From Sulfurimicrobium sp964552675 (GTDB lineage Bacteria; Pseudomonadota; Gammaproteobacteria; Burkholderiales; Sulfuricellaceae): DNA of 64,000 bases. The stretch lies in contig CAZKHJ010000012.1 of NCBI GenBank assembly GCA_964552675.1, forward strand, positions 1-64,000, in the 5' to 3' direction. Below the pieces are notes generated by a model. It worked only from the letters and a program-made list of their open reading frames with translations. It was not told the origin of the DNA and searched no databases. The translations under genes were made by a program, and so were the position numbers. Shown here in pieces: positions 1 through 11,296 of this stretch. Within the stretch, counting starts at the first letter, position 1. Each line of letters begins with the position of its first letter.

Positions 1-53
1 CGTGGACCAAAGGATTATGAGTCCTCTGCTCTAACCAACTGAGCTACAGGCCC
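1..53 (-). tRNA. tRNA with CAT anticodon (Ile2 or Met), 3' part cut by window edge
   Basis: Read on the minus strand, the 5' end (GGGCCTG) is at position 53. It is followed by a normal D-arm (AGCTCAGTTGGTTAGAGC) and an anticodon arm with loop CTCATAA. The T-arm and acceptor 3' strand lie outside the window. A CAT anticodon can be elongator Met or the lysidine-modified Ile2, and the missing acceptor half prevents a firm choice. In E. coli the Ile2 gene ileX also lies close to rpoD. The 5' end is only 8 bases after the rpoD stop codon, so it is probably processed from the rpoD transcript. Confidence 0.9.
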
Positions 54-61
54 GGCAAAGT

Positions 62-1954
<1,893 letters not shown>

Positions 1955-1989
1955 ACCTTGTCCCGAAAAAGCGTTTAACAAAACAGAGC

Positions 1990-2012
1990 ATTATACCCTA
2001 TTTCCGTGTCAA
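1990..2012 (-). promoter_or_regulatory. possible rpoD-proximal promoter in the dnaG-rpoD gap
   Basis: On the minus strand a perfect TATAAT (1990-1995) and a perfect TTGACA (2007-2012) lie upstream of rpoD, but only 11 bases separate them instead of about 17, so they cannot work together as a standard sigma-70 promoter. The -10 may act with another upstream element. E. coli also has internal rpoD promoters near dnaG. Function here is inferred. Confidence 0.35.
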
Positions 2013-2014
2013 TT

Positions 2015-3739
2015 TTACTCCTTGCCGCGCAACAGCAATTGCTGCAAACGTTCCTTCTGCTCCATCGTCAATCCCTGAGCACGCGACAATGAAAGCAGAG
2101 CGTCGATTTCCCCCTGCCGCCCCTGCCGTTTCAACTGCTCCAGGGCGCCGGCAAACTCCTGGGCAATCTCGGCAGGATCGAAGCGATCTTCCCACTGCAT
2201 CACTTCCGCCGCCGCATCCCGCAGCCGGGCTTCGTGGACAGTGCCGCGAAAATGCTCGATCAGCGGCGCAGCATCCTTTAACTGCGGGTGCGCGGCAAGG
2301 AATTCAAGCAATACCGCCAGGGTCGATTCTTCCCCTTCGCGGTTTTTGTTCTCCAGCGCCACGCCCTGCGCCAGTTGCGGCTGCACCAGCAGAAACTGGA
2401 GCATCTGACGCACCAGAGACGGCGGGCTGCGCTTGAGTCTGGGCAAGGCTTTTACATTTTTTACCGGCCTGATCTGGAACAACTCCTCCAGTTCAGCCTG
2501 CGAAATACCGGCCAGTTCGGCCAGCCGCTTGCGCAGCATGATCCCGAGCGCGGGCGCGGCAACCTGAGCCAGCAGCGGCCTGGCCAGTTGCAGCAGCCGC
2601 GCCCTGCCCTCCTGGGTATCCATGTCCACCTGGGCGGTCAGCTCGCGCAACAGGAACTGCGAGAACGGCACCGCCTCCGCCAGCAGCGCTTCGAAACCCG
2701 CCTTGCCCGCCCGACGCACATAGGAATCGGGATCCTCGCCCTGCGGCAGGAACAGGAAGCTCAGGTTCTTGCCGTCCACCACCTGGCCCAGGCTGTTTTC
2801 CAGCGCCCGCCAGGCCGCCTTGCGCCCGGCATTGTCGCCGTCGAAACAGAACACCACGGTGTCGCTCTGGCGTAGCAGTTTTTGCACATGAACCGGCGTA
2901 GTCGCGGTTCCCAGAGTCGCCACGGCATATTCGACGCCATGCTGCGCCAGCGCCACCACATCCATATAGCCTTCGACCACCAGCACCCGGTCCGCTTCGC
3001 GGATGGCCTTGCGCGCCTGGTACAGGCCGTACAGCTCCTGGCCTTTTTCGAACAGCGGCGTTTCCGGCGAGTTGAGATACTTGGGCTCGCCCTGCCCCAG
3101 CACGCGGCCGCCGAAGCCGATCACCGTGCCGCGCTGGTTGAGAATGGGGAACATGATGCGGTCGCGGAAACGGTCGTAGCGCTTGCCGTTTTCTCCCTCG
3201 ATCACCAGTCCGGCCTGGACCAGCGGCTTCGCGGCGTAATCAGGAAAGATCCCGGCCAGGTTCTGCCACCCAGCCGGCGCATAGCCAATGCCGAAACGCG
3301 CCGCGATTTCGCCGGACAGCCCGCGCTGCTTGAGGTACTCAATGGCCTGGGGCGCGCGTTTGAGCTGGTCGCGATAATAGCGCGTGGCTTGCAGCATGAT
3401 GCCGGGCAAGTCCGCATCCTGCACGGCGCGCTGTTTTTCGCTGACGGCTTCCTGGGGCACCGTCATGCCCGCGCTGCGCGCCAGCTCCTCCACCGCTTCG
3501 ACGAAACCCAGACCCTGGTATTCCATGACAAAACTGATTGCGGTGCCGTGCGCACCACAGCCGAAGCAATGGTAGAACTGCTTGGTCGGGCTGACGCTGA
3601 AGGAAGGGGATTTTTCGTTATGGAAGGGGCAGCACGCCATGTAGTTGGCGCCCGCCTTTTTGAGTGGGACGTAGCGTTCGACCACATCCACCACATCGAG
3701 GCGATTCAGCAGATCCTGAATGAACGACTGAGGAATCAT
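2015..3739 (-). CDS. dnaG: DNA primase DnaG
   Basis: Synthesises RNA primers at the replication fork in partnership with DnaB helicase. The 574-residue protein begins with a CHC2 zinc-binding domain (C37, H40, C58, C61 in CPFH...CFGC), followed by the primase core with a TOPRIM fold: the VVEGYMDVVALAQHG glutamate motif near residue 257 and the acidic FCFDGDNAGRKA motif near residue 300. The C-terminal third is the divergent helicase-binding region. It is second to last in the macromolecular-synthesis operon, downstream of yqeY and upstream of rpoD. Length is normal for the family. Confidence 0.98.
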   Translation of the reverse strand: MIPQSFIQDLLNRLDVVDVVERYVPLKKAGANYMACCPFHNEKSPSFSVSPTKQFYHCFGCGAHGTAISFVMEYQGLGFVEAVEELARSAGMTVPQEAVSEKQRAVQDADLPGIMLQATRYYRDQLKRAPQAIEYLKQRGLSGEIAARFGIGYAPAGWQNLAGIFPDYAAKPLVQAGLVIEGENGKRYDRFRDRIMFPILNQRGTVIGFGGRVLGQGEPKYLNSPETPLFEKGQELYGLYQARKAIREADRVLVVEGYMDVVALAQHGVEYAVATLGTATTPVHVQKLLRQSDTVVFCFDGDNAGRKAAWRALENSLGQVVDGKNLSFLFLPQGEDPDSYVRRAGKAGFEALLAEAVPFSQFLLRELTAQVDMDTQEGRARLLQLARPLLAQVAAPALGIMLRKRLAELAGISQAELEELFQIRPVKNVKALPRLKRSPPSLVRQMLQFLLVQPQLAQGVALENKNREGEESTLAVLLEFLAAHPQLKDAAPLIEHFRGTVHEARLRDAAAEVMQWEDRFDPAEIAQEFAGALEQLKRQGRQGEIDALLSLSRAQGLTMEQKERLQQLLLRGKE

Positions 3740-3765
3740 CGCGCGCGGAAACCCCGGAAACAGAA

Positions 3766-3790
3766 ACGCCAGGACGGTTGATCCTGGCGT
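3766..3790 (-). terminator. hairpin between yqeY and dnaG, possible attenuator
   Basis: A 9-bp stem (ACGCCAGGA / TCCTGGCGT) with a 7-base loop lies just upstream of dnaG. The minus-strand sequence after the stem is only moderately T-rich, so it may be a partial terminator, similar in place to the rpsU-dnaG attenuator known in E. coli, rather than an end of transcription. Confidence 0.45.
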
Positions 3791-3823
3791 GGCAATCTCA
3801 TACCCGATCCGGGCAGGCCGTCA

Positions 3824-4270
3824 TCAGGCAGCCAGTTTCGCCTTGATCAGGGCAGAAACCCTGCCCATGTCGGCCCGGCCGGCAAGCAGCGGCTTCACCG
3901 CCGCCATCACCTTGCCCATATCCTTTACGCCGGAAGCGCCAGAGGCGGCGACGGCATCCGCCACCATCTGCTCCACTTCAGCCTCGGACAAGGCCTGCGG
4001 CATATACGTCTGAAGCACGGAGACTTCAAACTTCTCGACATCCGCCAGATCGTTGCGCTGCGCGGCTTCGTACTGGGAGATCGAATCGCGGCGCTGCTTG
4101 AGCATCTTCTCGATCACCGCGACCACCTGCGCATCATCCAGTTCGATGCGCTCGTCCACTTCACGCTGCTTGATGGCCGCCTGGAGCAGGCGGATGGCCG
4201 CCAGGCGCGGCGTATCCTTGGCGCGCATCGCCGATTTCATATCATCGGTGATGCGTTCTCTCAAACTCAT
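3824..4270 (-). CDS. yqeY: GatB/YqeY domain protein
   Basis: A 148-residue stand-alone YqeY protein. It resembles the tRNA-binding tail domain of GatB, the amidotransferase subunit, but its own cellular role is not established. The N-terminal helices (LRERITDDMKSAMRAKD, RLAAIRLLQAAIKQ) and the C-terminal segment GVKDMGKVMAAVKPLLAGRAD are diagnostic of the family. It starts 12 bases after the rpsU stop codon, in the rpsU-dnaG-rpoD operon, a common position for this gene in proteobacteria. Confidence 0.95.
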   Translation of the reverse strand: MSLRERITDDMKSAMRAKDTPRLAAIRLLQAAIKQREVDERIELDDAQVVAVIEKMLKQRRDSISQYEAAQRNDLADVEKFEVSVLQTYMPQALSEAEVEQMVADAVAASGASGVKDMGKVMAAVKPLLAGRADMGRVSALIKAKLAA

Positions 4271-4282
4271 GAGACGGGAGAT

Positions 4283-4495
4283 TTAGTACAGCTTGGTCGG
4301 CAGCATCTGGCTGCGCAGGCGCTTGTAGTGGCGCTTCACGGCAGCAGCGCCTTTGCGCTTGCGCTCGGCAGTGGGCTTCTCGTAGAACTCGCGGGCGCGC
4401 AGTTCGTTGAGCAGGCCGGAACGTTCGATGGTACGGCGGAAACGGCGCAGTGCAACGTCAAACGGTTCACCTTCTTTTACGCGGACACTTGGCAT
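4283..4495 (-). CDS. rpsU: 30S ribosomal protein bS21
   Basis: A 70-residue basic ribosomal protein of the small-subunit platform, needed for normal initiation. It begins MPSVRVKEGEPFDVALRRF and ends with the Arg/Lys-rich tail of bS21 (KRHYKRLRSQML). I use the ATG at 4495; the reading frame stays open upstream, but that part overlaps the promoter and the groEL terminator and has no family similarity. It is the first gene of the macromolecular-synthesis operon. Confidence 0.98.
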   Translation of the reverse strand: MPSVRVKEGEPFDVALRRFRRTIERSGLLNELRAREFYEKPTAERKRKGAAAVKRHYKRLRSQMLPTKLY

Positions 4496-4536
4496 ATCAG
4501 TCTTTCTCGACAGAAAATTAAATGGGAAAAGCGGAG

Positions 4537-4565
4537 ATTTTAACAGAGAGAGACTATTTTTCCAA
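4537..4565 (-). promoter_or_regulatory. sigma-70 promoter of the rpsU-yqeY-dnaG-rpoD operon
   Basis: On the minus strand TTGGAA (4560-4565) and TAAAAT (4537-4542) are separated by exactly 17 bases, about 40 bases upstream of the rpsU start codon and downstream of the groEL terminator. Spacing and position fit the main operon promoter. Confidence 0.6.
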
Positions 4566-4592
4566 ACCCTGTTCGCAACTTTTTCAGAAAAG

Positions 4593-4621
4593 ACAAGGGC
4601 CGCAAAATTTGCGGCCCTTGT
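4593..4621 (-). terminator. Rho-independent terminator of groES-groEL
   Basis: A perfect 14-bp inverted repeat (ACAAGGGCCGCAAA and its complement) around a single central base lies 29 bases after the groEL stop codon. On the minus strand it is followed by a T-rich stretch (TCTTTTCTG). Confidence 0.9.
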
Positions 4622-4649
4622 CACTTGCTGCTTTAAGGCAAAGCCGGAA

Positions 4650-6287
<1,638 letters not shown>

Positions 6288-6315
6288 GTTCTAACTCTCC
6301 TTTAAATCAATCCGA

Positions 6316-6606
6316 TTAGCCTTCAACCACGCCCATCACGTCTTCTTCGCGCATTACCAGCAGCTCTTCGCCGTCCACCTTGACGGACTGGCCGGAATAT
6401 TTGCCGAAGATCACCTTGTCGCCCACTTTCAGGGACAGCGCGCGCAGCGAGCCATTGTCCAGCACCTTGCCTTCGCCTACGGCCAGCACTTCGCCCATAT
6501 CCGGCTTCTCGGCCGCATTGCCGGGCAGTACAATACCGGACGCGGTTTTCTCTTCGGCTTCCAGGCGCTTGACGATCACGCGGTCATGCAAAGGACGAAT
6601 TTTCAT
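6316..6606 (-). CDS. groS: co-chaperonin GroES (Hsp10)
   Basis: A 96-residue heptameric lid of the GroEL chamber. It begins MKIRPLHDRVIVKRLEAEEK and contains the mobile-loop segment ASGIVLPGNAAEKP, which contacts GroEL. It is the first gene of the groES-groEL operon, with a sigma-70-type promoter and a CIRCE operator upstream. Confidence 0.99.
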   Translation of the reverse strand: MKIRPLHDRVIVKRLEAEEKTASGIVLPGNAAEKPDMGEVLAVGEGKVLDNGSLRALSLKVGDKVIFGKYSGQSVKVDGEELLVMREEDVMGVVEG

Positions 6607-6661
6607 TGCTTGAATCTCCTGTTGTTGAACTTGATTGAAATTCCATGGCGACGGGGTGCTG

Positions 6662-6688
6662 TTAGCACTCCCATCCAGCGAGTGCTAA
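6662..6688 (-). promoter_or_regulatory. CIRCE operator (HrcA binding site)
   Basis: TTAGCACTC, nine bases, then GAGTGCTAA: a perfect match to the CIRCE consensus. HrcA repressor bound here blocks groESL transcription until heat or misfolded protein titrates GroEL. Its first base overlaps the last base of the -10 element. Confidence 0.97.
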
Positions 6689-6716
6689 TAATAGGGATAG
6701 CCCCTGCGGATTTCAA
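6688..6716 (-). promoter_or_regulatory. groESL promoter
   Basis: On the minus strand TTGAAA (6711-6716), a 17-base spacer and TATTAT (6688-6693) form a good sigma-70 promoter touching CIRCE. The same stretch (CCCTTGAAA ... CCCTAT) also loosely resembles a sigma-32 heat-shock promoter, so dual control is possible. Confidence 0.75.
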
Positions 6717-6772
6717 GGGCATTTTTTTGTGTCCACCGAAAAACCCATAACACACACAACCGGTCTTCCCTC

Positions 6773-8080
6773 ATGAACAACGCCGATTACCTCCAGCGCA
6801 GCCTGCATTCGGTCTGGCATCCATGCAGCCAGATGAAGCAGTTCGAAACCCTGCCGCTCGTTCCCATCTCACGCGGCGAAGGCATGTGGCTGCACGACTT
6901 CGAGGGCAGGCGCTATCTCGACGCCATCAGCTCGTGGTGGGTCAATCTGTTCGGCCACTGCAACCCGCGCATCAATGCGGCAATCAAGGATCAGCTGGAA
7001 ATACTGGAGCACGTCATCCTGGCCGGTTTCACCCACCAGCCGGTGATCGAACTTTCCGAACGCCTGTCGCGCCTGACCGGCCTGGGGCATTGCTTCTACG
7101 GTTCGGATGGCGCCTCGGCCACCGAGATCGCCCTGAAGATGAGCTTCCATTACTGGCGCAACTGCGGCCTGCCGGAAAAAACCCGCTTCATCAGCCTGCA
7201 CAACAGCTACCACGGCGAAACCATCGGCGCGCTGTCGGTCACCGATGTCGCACTGTTCAAGGACACTTACGCCCCGCTGCTGCGGCAAAGCACGCAAGTG
7301 CCAACACCGGACTGGCGCCGCGCCGAACAAGGCGAGTCGGCGCACGATTACGCCCTGCGCTGCGCAGCGGCATTGCGTACCCATCTCGAACGGCATCATG
7401 CCGAAACCGCCGCCTTCATCATCGAACCGCTGGTGCAGGGCGCAGCAGGCATGGCCATGTACGATGCCGAATACCTGCGCCAGGCACGGGCGATCTGCGA
7501 CGAGTTCAAGGTCCATCTCATCGCCGACGAAATTGCCGTGGGTTTCGGCCGCACCGGCACGATGTTCGCCTCTGAGCAGGCCGGTATCCGGCCCGATTTC
7601 ATGTGCCTGTCGAAAGGCATCAGCGGCGGCTATCTGCCGCTCTCGGCGGTGCTGACCACGGAGGGGGTTTTTCAGGCCTTTTATCACGACGAGACAGCGA
7701 AAGGCTTCCTGCATTCCCACTCCTACACCGGCAACGCACTGGCCTGCCGCGCCGCGCTGGCAACCCTGGATATTTTCGAGCAGGACAAGGTGATCTCCGC
7801 CAACCGCGCCAAAGCCGCCTACCTGAACCAGGCCGCACAGCCGCTGCGCGACCACCCCCATGTAAGGCACTTCCGCCACTGCGGCATGATCTGGGCTTTC
7901 GAAGCCGAAAGCAGCACGCCACATTTTTCGCGCGCCTTTTACCAGCAGGCACTGCAACACGAATTACTGTTGCGCCCCATGGGTAACACGGTATATTTCA
8001 TGCCACCCTATATCATCAGCCACGAGGAAATCGACTTCCTCCTGGCTGGCACACTCAAGACTCTGGAACAAACATGCTAG
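6773..8080 (+). CDS. bioA: adenosylmethionine-8-amino-7-oxononanoate aminotransferase BioA
   Basis: PLP enzyme of biotin synthesis that moves the amino group of S-adenosylmethionine to KAPA to form DAPA. The 435-residue protein opens with HPCSQMKQF, carries the DGASATEIALKMSFHYWRN cofactor-phosphate region near residue 110, and has the PLP lysine in CLSKGISGGYLPL near residue 281. It is divergent from groES. Its stop overlaps the start of tsaD by 7 bases, so the two are probably cotranscribed. No other bio genes are in the window. Confidence 0.96.
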   Translation: MNNADYLQRSLHSVWHPCSQMKQFETLPLVPISRGEGMWLHDFEGRRYLDAISSWWVNLFGHCNPRINAAIKDQLEILEHVILAGFTHQPVIELSERLSRLTGLGHCFYGSDGASATEIALKMSFHYWRNCGLPEKTRFISLHNSYHGETIGALSVTDVALFKDTYAPLLRQSTQVPTPDWRRAEQGESAHDYALRCAAALRTHLERHHAETAAFIIEPLVQGAAGMAMYDAEYLRQARAICDEFKVHLIADEIAVGFGRTGTMFASEQAGIRPDFMCLSKGISGGYLPLSAVLTTEGVFQAFYHDETAKGFLHSHSYTGNALACRAALATLDIFEQDKVISANRAKAAYLNQAAQPLRDHPHVRHFRHCGMIWAFEAESSTPHFSRAFYQQALQHELLLRPMGNTVYFMPPYIISHEEIDFLLAGTLKTLEQTC

Positions 8081-9105
8081 TCCTCGGCATCGAATCCTCC
8101 TGCGACGAAACCGGCGTCGCGCTCTACCACACCGAACGCGGCCTGCTCGCCCATGCCCTGCACTCCCAGGTAGCAATGCACGCCGAATACGGCGGCGTAG
8201 TGCCGGAACTGGCATCGCGCGACCACATCCGCCGGGTGCTGCCGCTCACCCGCCAAGTGCTGGCCGAAGCGGGCTGCACCCTGCAGGATATCGGAGGCAT
8301 CGCCTACACCGAAGGGCCGGGGCTGGCCGGCGCGCTGCTGGTGGGCGCGAGCATTGCCGCCTCCCTGGCTTTCGCGCTCAGGGTGCCGACCGTCGGCGTG
8401 CATCACCTCGAAGGTCACCTGCTGGCGCCGCTGCTGGAAGAAAACCCGCCCGAATTCCCCTTTATTGCCCTGCTGGTATCCGGCGGCCATTCGCAACTGA
8501 TGGAAGTAAGCGGCATCGGCCAATACACCACCCTGGGCGACACCCTCGATGACGCCGCCGGCGAAGCCTTCGACAAGACCGCCAAACTGCTCGGCCTGGG
8601 CTACCCGGGCGGCCCCGCATTATCGAAACTGGCGAATCAGGGTACGCCGGGGCGCTTCAAGCTGCCGCGCCCGATGCTCACCAGCGGCGACCTGAATTTC
8701 AGCTTCAGCGGCCTCAAGACCGCCGTGCTGACCCTGGCCAACCAGCACCGCAACAGCGCACAGGAACTGGATCAGCAGACGCAGGCCGACATCTGCCTGG
8801 CTTTTCAGGAAGCCATTGTCGAAGTGCTGACCAAGAAAGCCATCGCCGCGCTCAAACAGACCGGCCTGTCGCGCCTGGTAGTGGCGGGCGGCGTAGGTGC
8901 CAACCGGCAGCTGCGCGAAAGCCTGTCGCACGCCGCCAGCAAAAAAAAGTTCGCGGTGTTCTACCCCAAGCTGGAATTCTGCACCGACAACGGCGCCATG
9001 ATCGCCTTCGCCGGCGCCATGCGCCTGCGTCAGGAAGGACACCGCACCATGAACTTTCCGATCAAGCCAAGATGGGACCTGGAAACGCTGAGCGCACCCG
9101 GCTAA
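8074..9105 (+). CDS. tsaD: tRNA N6-threonylcarbamoyltransferase TsaD
   Basis: Transfers threonylcarbamoyl from TC-AMP to A37 of ANN-decoding tRNAs, together with TsaB and TsaE. The 343-residue protein starts VLGIESSCDETGVALY. It has the metal-binding HHLEGHLLAP histidines near residue 110 and the TLGDTLDDAAGEAFDKTAK motif of the ASKHA fold, and ends with the NGAMIAFAG segment. The ATG lies inside the end of bioA (ATGCTAG). Its stop overlaps by 3 bases the stop of the convergent small membrane protein gene. Confidence 0.97.
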   Translation: MLVLGIESSCDETGVALYHTERGLLAHALHSQVAMHAEYGGVVPELASRDHIRRVLPLTRQVLAEAGCTLQDIGGIAYTEGPGLAGALLVGASIAASLAFALRVPTVGVHHLEGHLLAPLLEENPPEFPFIALLVSGGHSQLMEVSGIGQYTTLGDTLDDAAGEAFDKTAKLLGLGYPGGPALSKLANQGTPGRFKLPRPMLTSGDLNFSFSGLKTAVLTLANQHRNSAQELDQQTQADICLAFQEAIVEVLTKKAIAALKQTGLSRLVVAGGVGANRQLRESLSHAASKKKFAVFYPKLEFCTDNGAMIAFAGAMRLRQEGHRTMNFPIKPRWDLETLSAPG

Positions 9106-9452
9106 ATTTTCACGCCAAGCCAGCCAAGCGTCCTGGCCATCCCGACATAGGCCAGCGCAGTCGCTGCACACGAAACCGCCAGGCTGCTCCAGAATCCCCA
9201 GCCGCTGCGCAGGAGAAGCGGCAAAACGATGAACAGCGCCAGCGAAGGCAGGACCAGCCAAAAGATGCCGTGAGAGAGCGCGGCAACTTTCTGCAAATCT
9301 CCGGAATCCAGGTAAAGCCAGACAAAAGCGAGCAGGGAAGTGAGGGGAAGGGATGCCAGGGCTGCGCCCCAGAAGGAACTGCGCTTTGCCAGTTCCGCAA
9401 CGGCCACCACAATGACGGCCGAAAGAGCGATTTTCAGGGCGTATTGCCACAT
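9102..9452 (-). CDS. DUF3147-like inner-membrane protein
   Basis: A 116-residue hydrophobic protein with about four transmembrane helices, starting MWQYALKIALSAVIVVAVAE. The pattern, including ELAKRSSFWGAALASLPLTS, fits the DUF3147 family, whose function is not known. It lies 3 bases after the coiled-coil membrane protein gene (9456-10244) and its stop overlaps that of convergent tsaD. The family assignment is from memory of the sequence pattern. Confidence 0.75.
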   Translation of the reverse strand: MWQYALKIALSAVIVVAVAELAKRSSFWGAALASLPLTSLLAFVWLYLDSGDLQKVAALSHGIFWLVLPSLALFIVLPLLLRSGWGFWSSLAVSCAATALAYVGMARTLGWLGVKI

Positions 9453-9455
9453 ACT

Positions 9456-10244
9456 TTATGACTTGATCCGTGCGGCCCAGTGCAGCAAGGCCTCATTGCC
9501 CAGCCAGCGCCCGAGATACTCCGGGAAGAACAGCAACGCACCCAGCGCACCCAGCGCCACCACCAGCAGGGCATGGCTGAACAGGCTTTCCGGACGCAGG
9601 ATGCCCCAGTATTTCATGGTAAGAAAGACAAAGTCCTTGCGGTGCTCTGACATGCGGCGGTATTTGATCACCATGTTGACCAGCAGATAGACGAGATAGC
9701 CGCCGCCAAGCGAGGCGAACACGATGCGGAAAACCGTCAGCATGTCCACGCCACCCTGGCCGACGCGGTGGAACAGCAGGGAAATGACGCCCATGGCCAG
9801 CGAGGCGGCAACGGCGATCAGCACATTGGCGATCAGACGGCGGCGTTCGCGTGCCAGGTCCTGCTGGCGCTGGATGAAGAAGGCGTCCACCTCGTGCTTG
9901 AGGTATTCGACCTTTTCCTGCACCAGGGAAGCGATTTCGGCTTTCATCACCCGGGTACGCTCGTCCAGCGTCGCACCCAGACGCTCCGCCGCATAATCCA
10001 CCATTTCCTTCACGTCCGACTTGGTGAACTGGCGCTGGTTGTGCAGTTCGGCGGAAATCTTGTCGAGCTTGGCATCCACTTCCTGGCTTGCCCCCAGCAC
10101 CACCTCGCGCAACTCGCCGCTGGCCTGGACTATACCCTCGCGCACCACGCCGTCGAGCTTCTCGCTGGCGTGATTGATCGCGGTGCGGGACACCTGCTCC
10201 AGGTTTTCCCGCGCGTAGTCCATTTCCTTCTGGAACCAGGTCAT
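9456..10244 (-). CDS. coiled-coil membrane protein of unknown function
   Basis: I do not recognise a named family. The 262-residue product has a long charged helical N-terminal part (residues 1-140; heptad-like segments such as HASEKLDGVVREGIVQAS and DERTRVMKAEIASLVQEK), which looks like a coiled coil. Three hydrophobic segments follow: about residues 143-162, 172-193 and 220-240. The start is the ATG at 10244, which overlaps the plsY stop as ATGA, so it is translationally coupled to plsY. The upstream open frame is not used because it lies inside plsY. A membrane-anchored scaffold or phage-holin-like role is only a guess. Confidence 0.8.
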   Translation of the reverse strand: MTWFQKEMDYARENLEQVSRTAINHASEKLDGVVREGIVQASGELREVVLGASQEVDAKLDKISAELHNQRQFTKSDVKEMVDYAAERLGATLDERTRVMKAEIASLVQEKVEYLKHEVDAFFIQRQQDLARERRRLIANVLIAVAASLAMGVISLLFHRVGQGGVDMLTVFRIVFASLGGGYLVYLLVNMVIKYRRMSEHRKDFVFLTMKYWGILRPESLFSHALLVVALGALGALLFFPEYLGRWLGNEALLHWAARIKS

Positions 10245-10861
10245 GGCGCAGACTGGTCTCCCGCCTTCTTGCCGATGCGGGTTTCCTGGCCCGACAGCAG
10301 GTTGCGGATATTGGACTGATGGCGCCATACCAGCAGCAGGGAGAGCAGCAGGATGGCGAAACTGTAATAGCCGAAGCCGGCCAGCGCCACGCCGTACAGC
10401 GGCGCAAAGCCGGCGGCGATGAGGGCCGAGAGGGAAGAAGTTTTCCACAGCCAGGCAGCCAGCAGCCAGGTGGCCAGCACGGCCAGGCCGAGCCAGGGGT
10501 TCAGCGCCAGCAGGATGCCCAGCGCGGTGGCCACGCCCTTGCCGCCGTGGAAGCCGAAAAATACGGGGAAAACATGGCCGATGAACACCGCCAGCGCCAC
10601 TGCGGCAATGATCGGCTCACCCACGCCATAGGCAGGCCCGAATTTCATCGCCAGAAACACCGCCAGCCAGCCCTTGGCCGCATCCCCCAGCAGGGTCAGC
10701 GCGGCAGCCAGCTTTTTGCCGGTACGCAGGACATTGGTCGCGCCAGGGTTTTTCGAGCCGAACGAGCGCGGATCGGCCAGGCCGAAGGCTTTGCTGACGA
10801 TCACGGCAAAGGACAGGGAGCCGATCAGGTAAGCGGCGACAACAAAAACTATCGAGGGCAT
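10241..10861 (-). CDS. plsY: glycerol-3-phosphate acyltransferase PlsY
   Basis: Integral membrane acyltransferase that uses acyl-phosphate to make lysophosphatidic acid, the first step of phospholipid synthesis. The 206-residue protein has the PlsY motifs GSKNPGATNVLR (residues 35-46), the HVFPVFFGFHGGKGVATALG segment and five or so hydrophobic helices. It is transcribed away from folB, as in many proteobacteria, and overlaps the next minus-strand gene by 4 bases. Confidence 0.97.
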   Translation of the reverse strand: MPSIVFVVAAYLIGSLSFAVIVSKAFGLADPRSFGSKNPGATNVLRTGKKLAAALTLLGDAAKGWLAVFLAMKFGPAYGVGEPIIAAVALAVFIGHVFPVFFGFHGGKGVATALGILLALNPWLGLAVLATWLLAAWLWKTSSLSALIAAGFAPLYGVALAGFGYYSFAILLLSLLLVWRHQSNIRNLLSGQETRIGKKAGDQSAP

Positions 10862-10939
10862 AACAAATCACTTAAAATCGCAGGCTTTGAATTTTACGGC
10901 AAAACTTGGGCGCCCGCGTAATGATCGCGCCCGCACACC

Positions 10940-11296
10940 ATGGACATCATCTTCCTCAGCGAATTCCGGGCCGAAACCATCATCGGCGTTTACCCCTGGG
11001 AGCGGGAAATGCCGCAGACCATCCAGCTCGACCTGGAAATCGGCCTGCCCCACAGCCGCGCCGGCACCAGCGACGACGTCGCGGACACCATCGACTACGG
11101 CAAGGTAGTGGAACGCATCCAGCAGGAACTGACGGTAAAACACTTTTCCCTGGTGGAAGCGCTGGCCGAATATCTGGCAAACCTGGTCATGACCGAATTC
11201 GGCGCGCCCTGGATCAGGATCAGCATCACCAAGCTGGGGCTGATCCGTGGCGTGAAGCGGCTCGGCATCACCATCGAGCGGGGCACGAAATCCTGA
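10940..11296 (+). CDS. folB: dihydroneopterin aldolase FolB
   Basis: Folate pathway enzyme that cleaves dihydroneopterin to hydroxymethyl-dihydropterin and glycolaldehyde. The 118-residue protein starts MDIIFLSEFRAETIIGVYPW. It has the conserved VEALAEYLANLV helix, and the catalytic lysine is likely in the SITKLGLIRGVKRLG strand. It is divergent from plsY. Its stop codon overlaps the proposed CTG start of the TauE-like gene. Confidence 0.95.
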   Translation: MDIIFLSEFRAETIIGVYPWEREMPQTIQLDLEIGLPHSRAGTSDDVADTIDYGKVVERIQQELTVKHFSLVEALAEYLANLVMTEFGAPWIRISITKLGLIRGVKRLGITIERGTKS

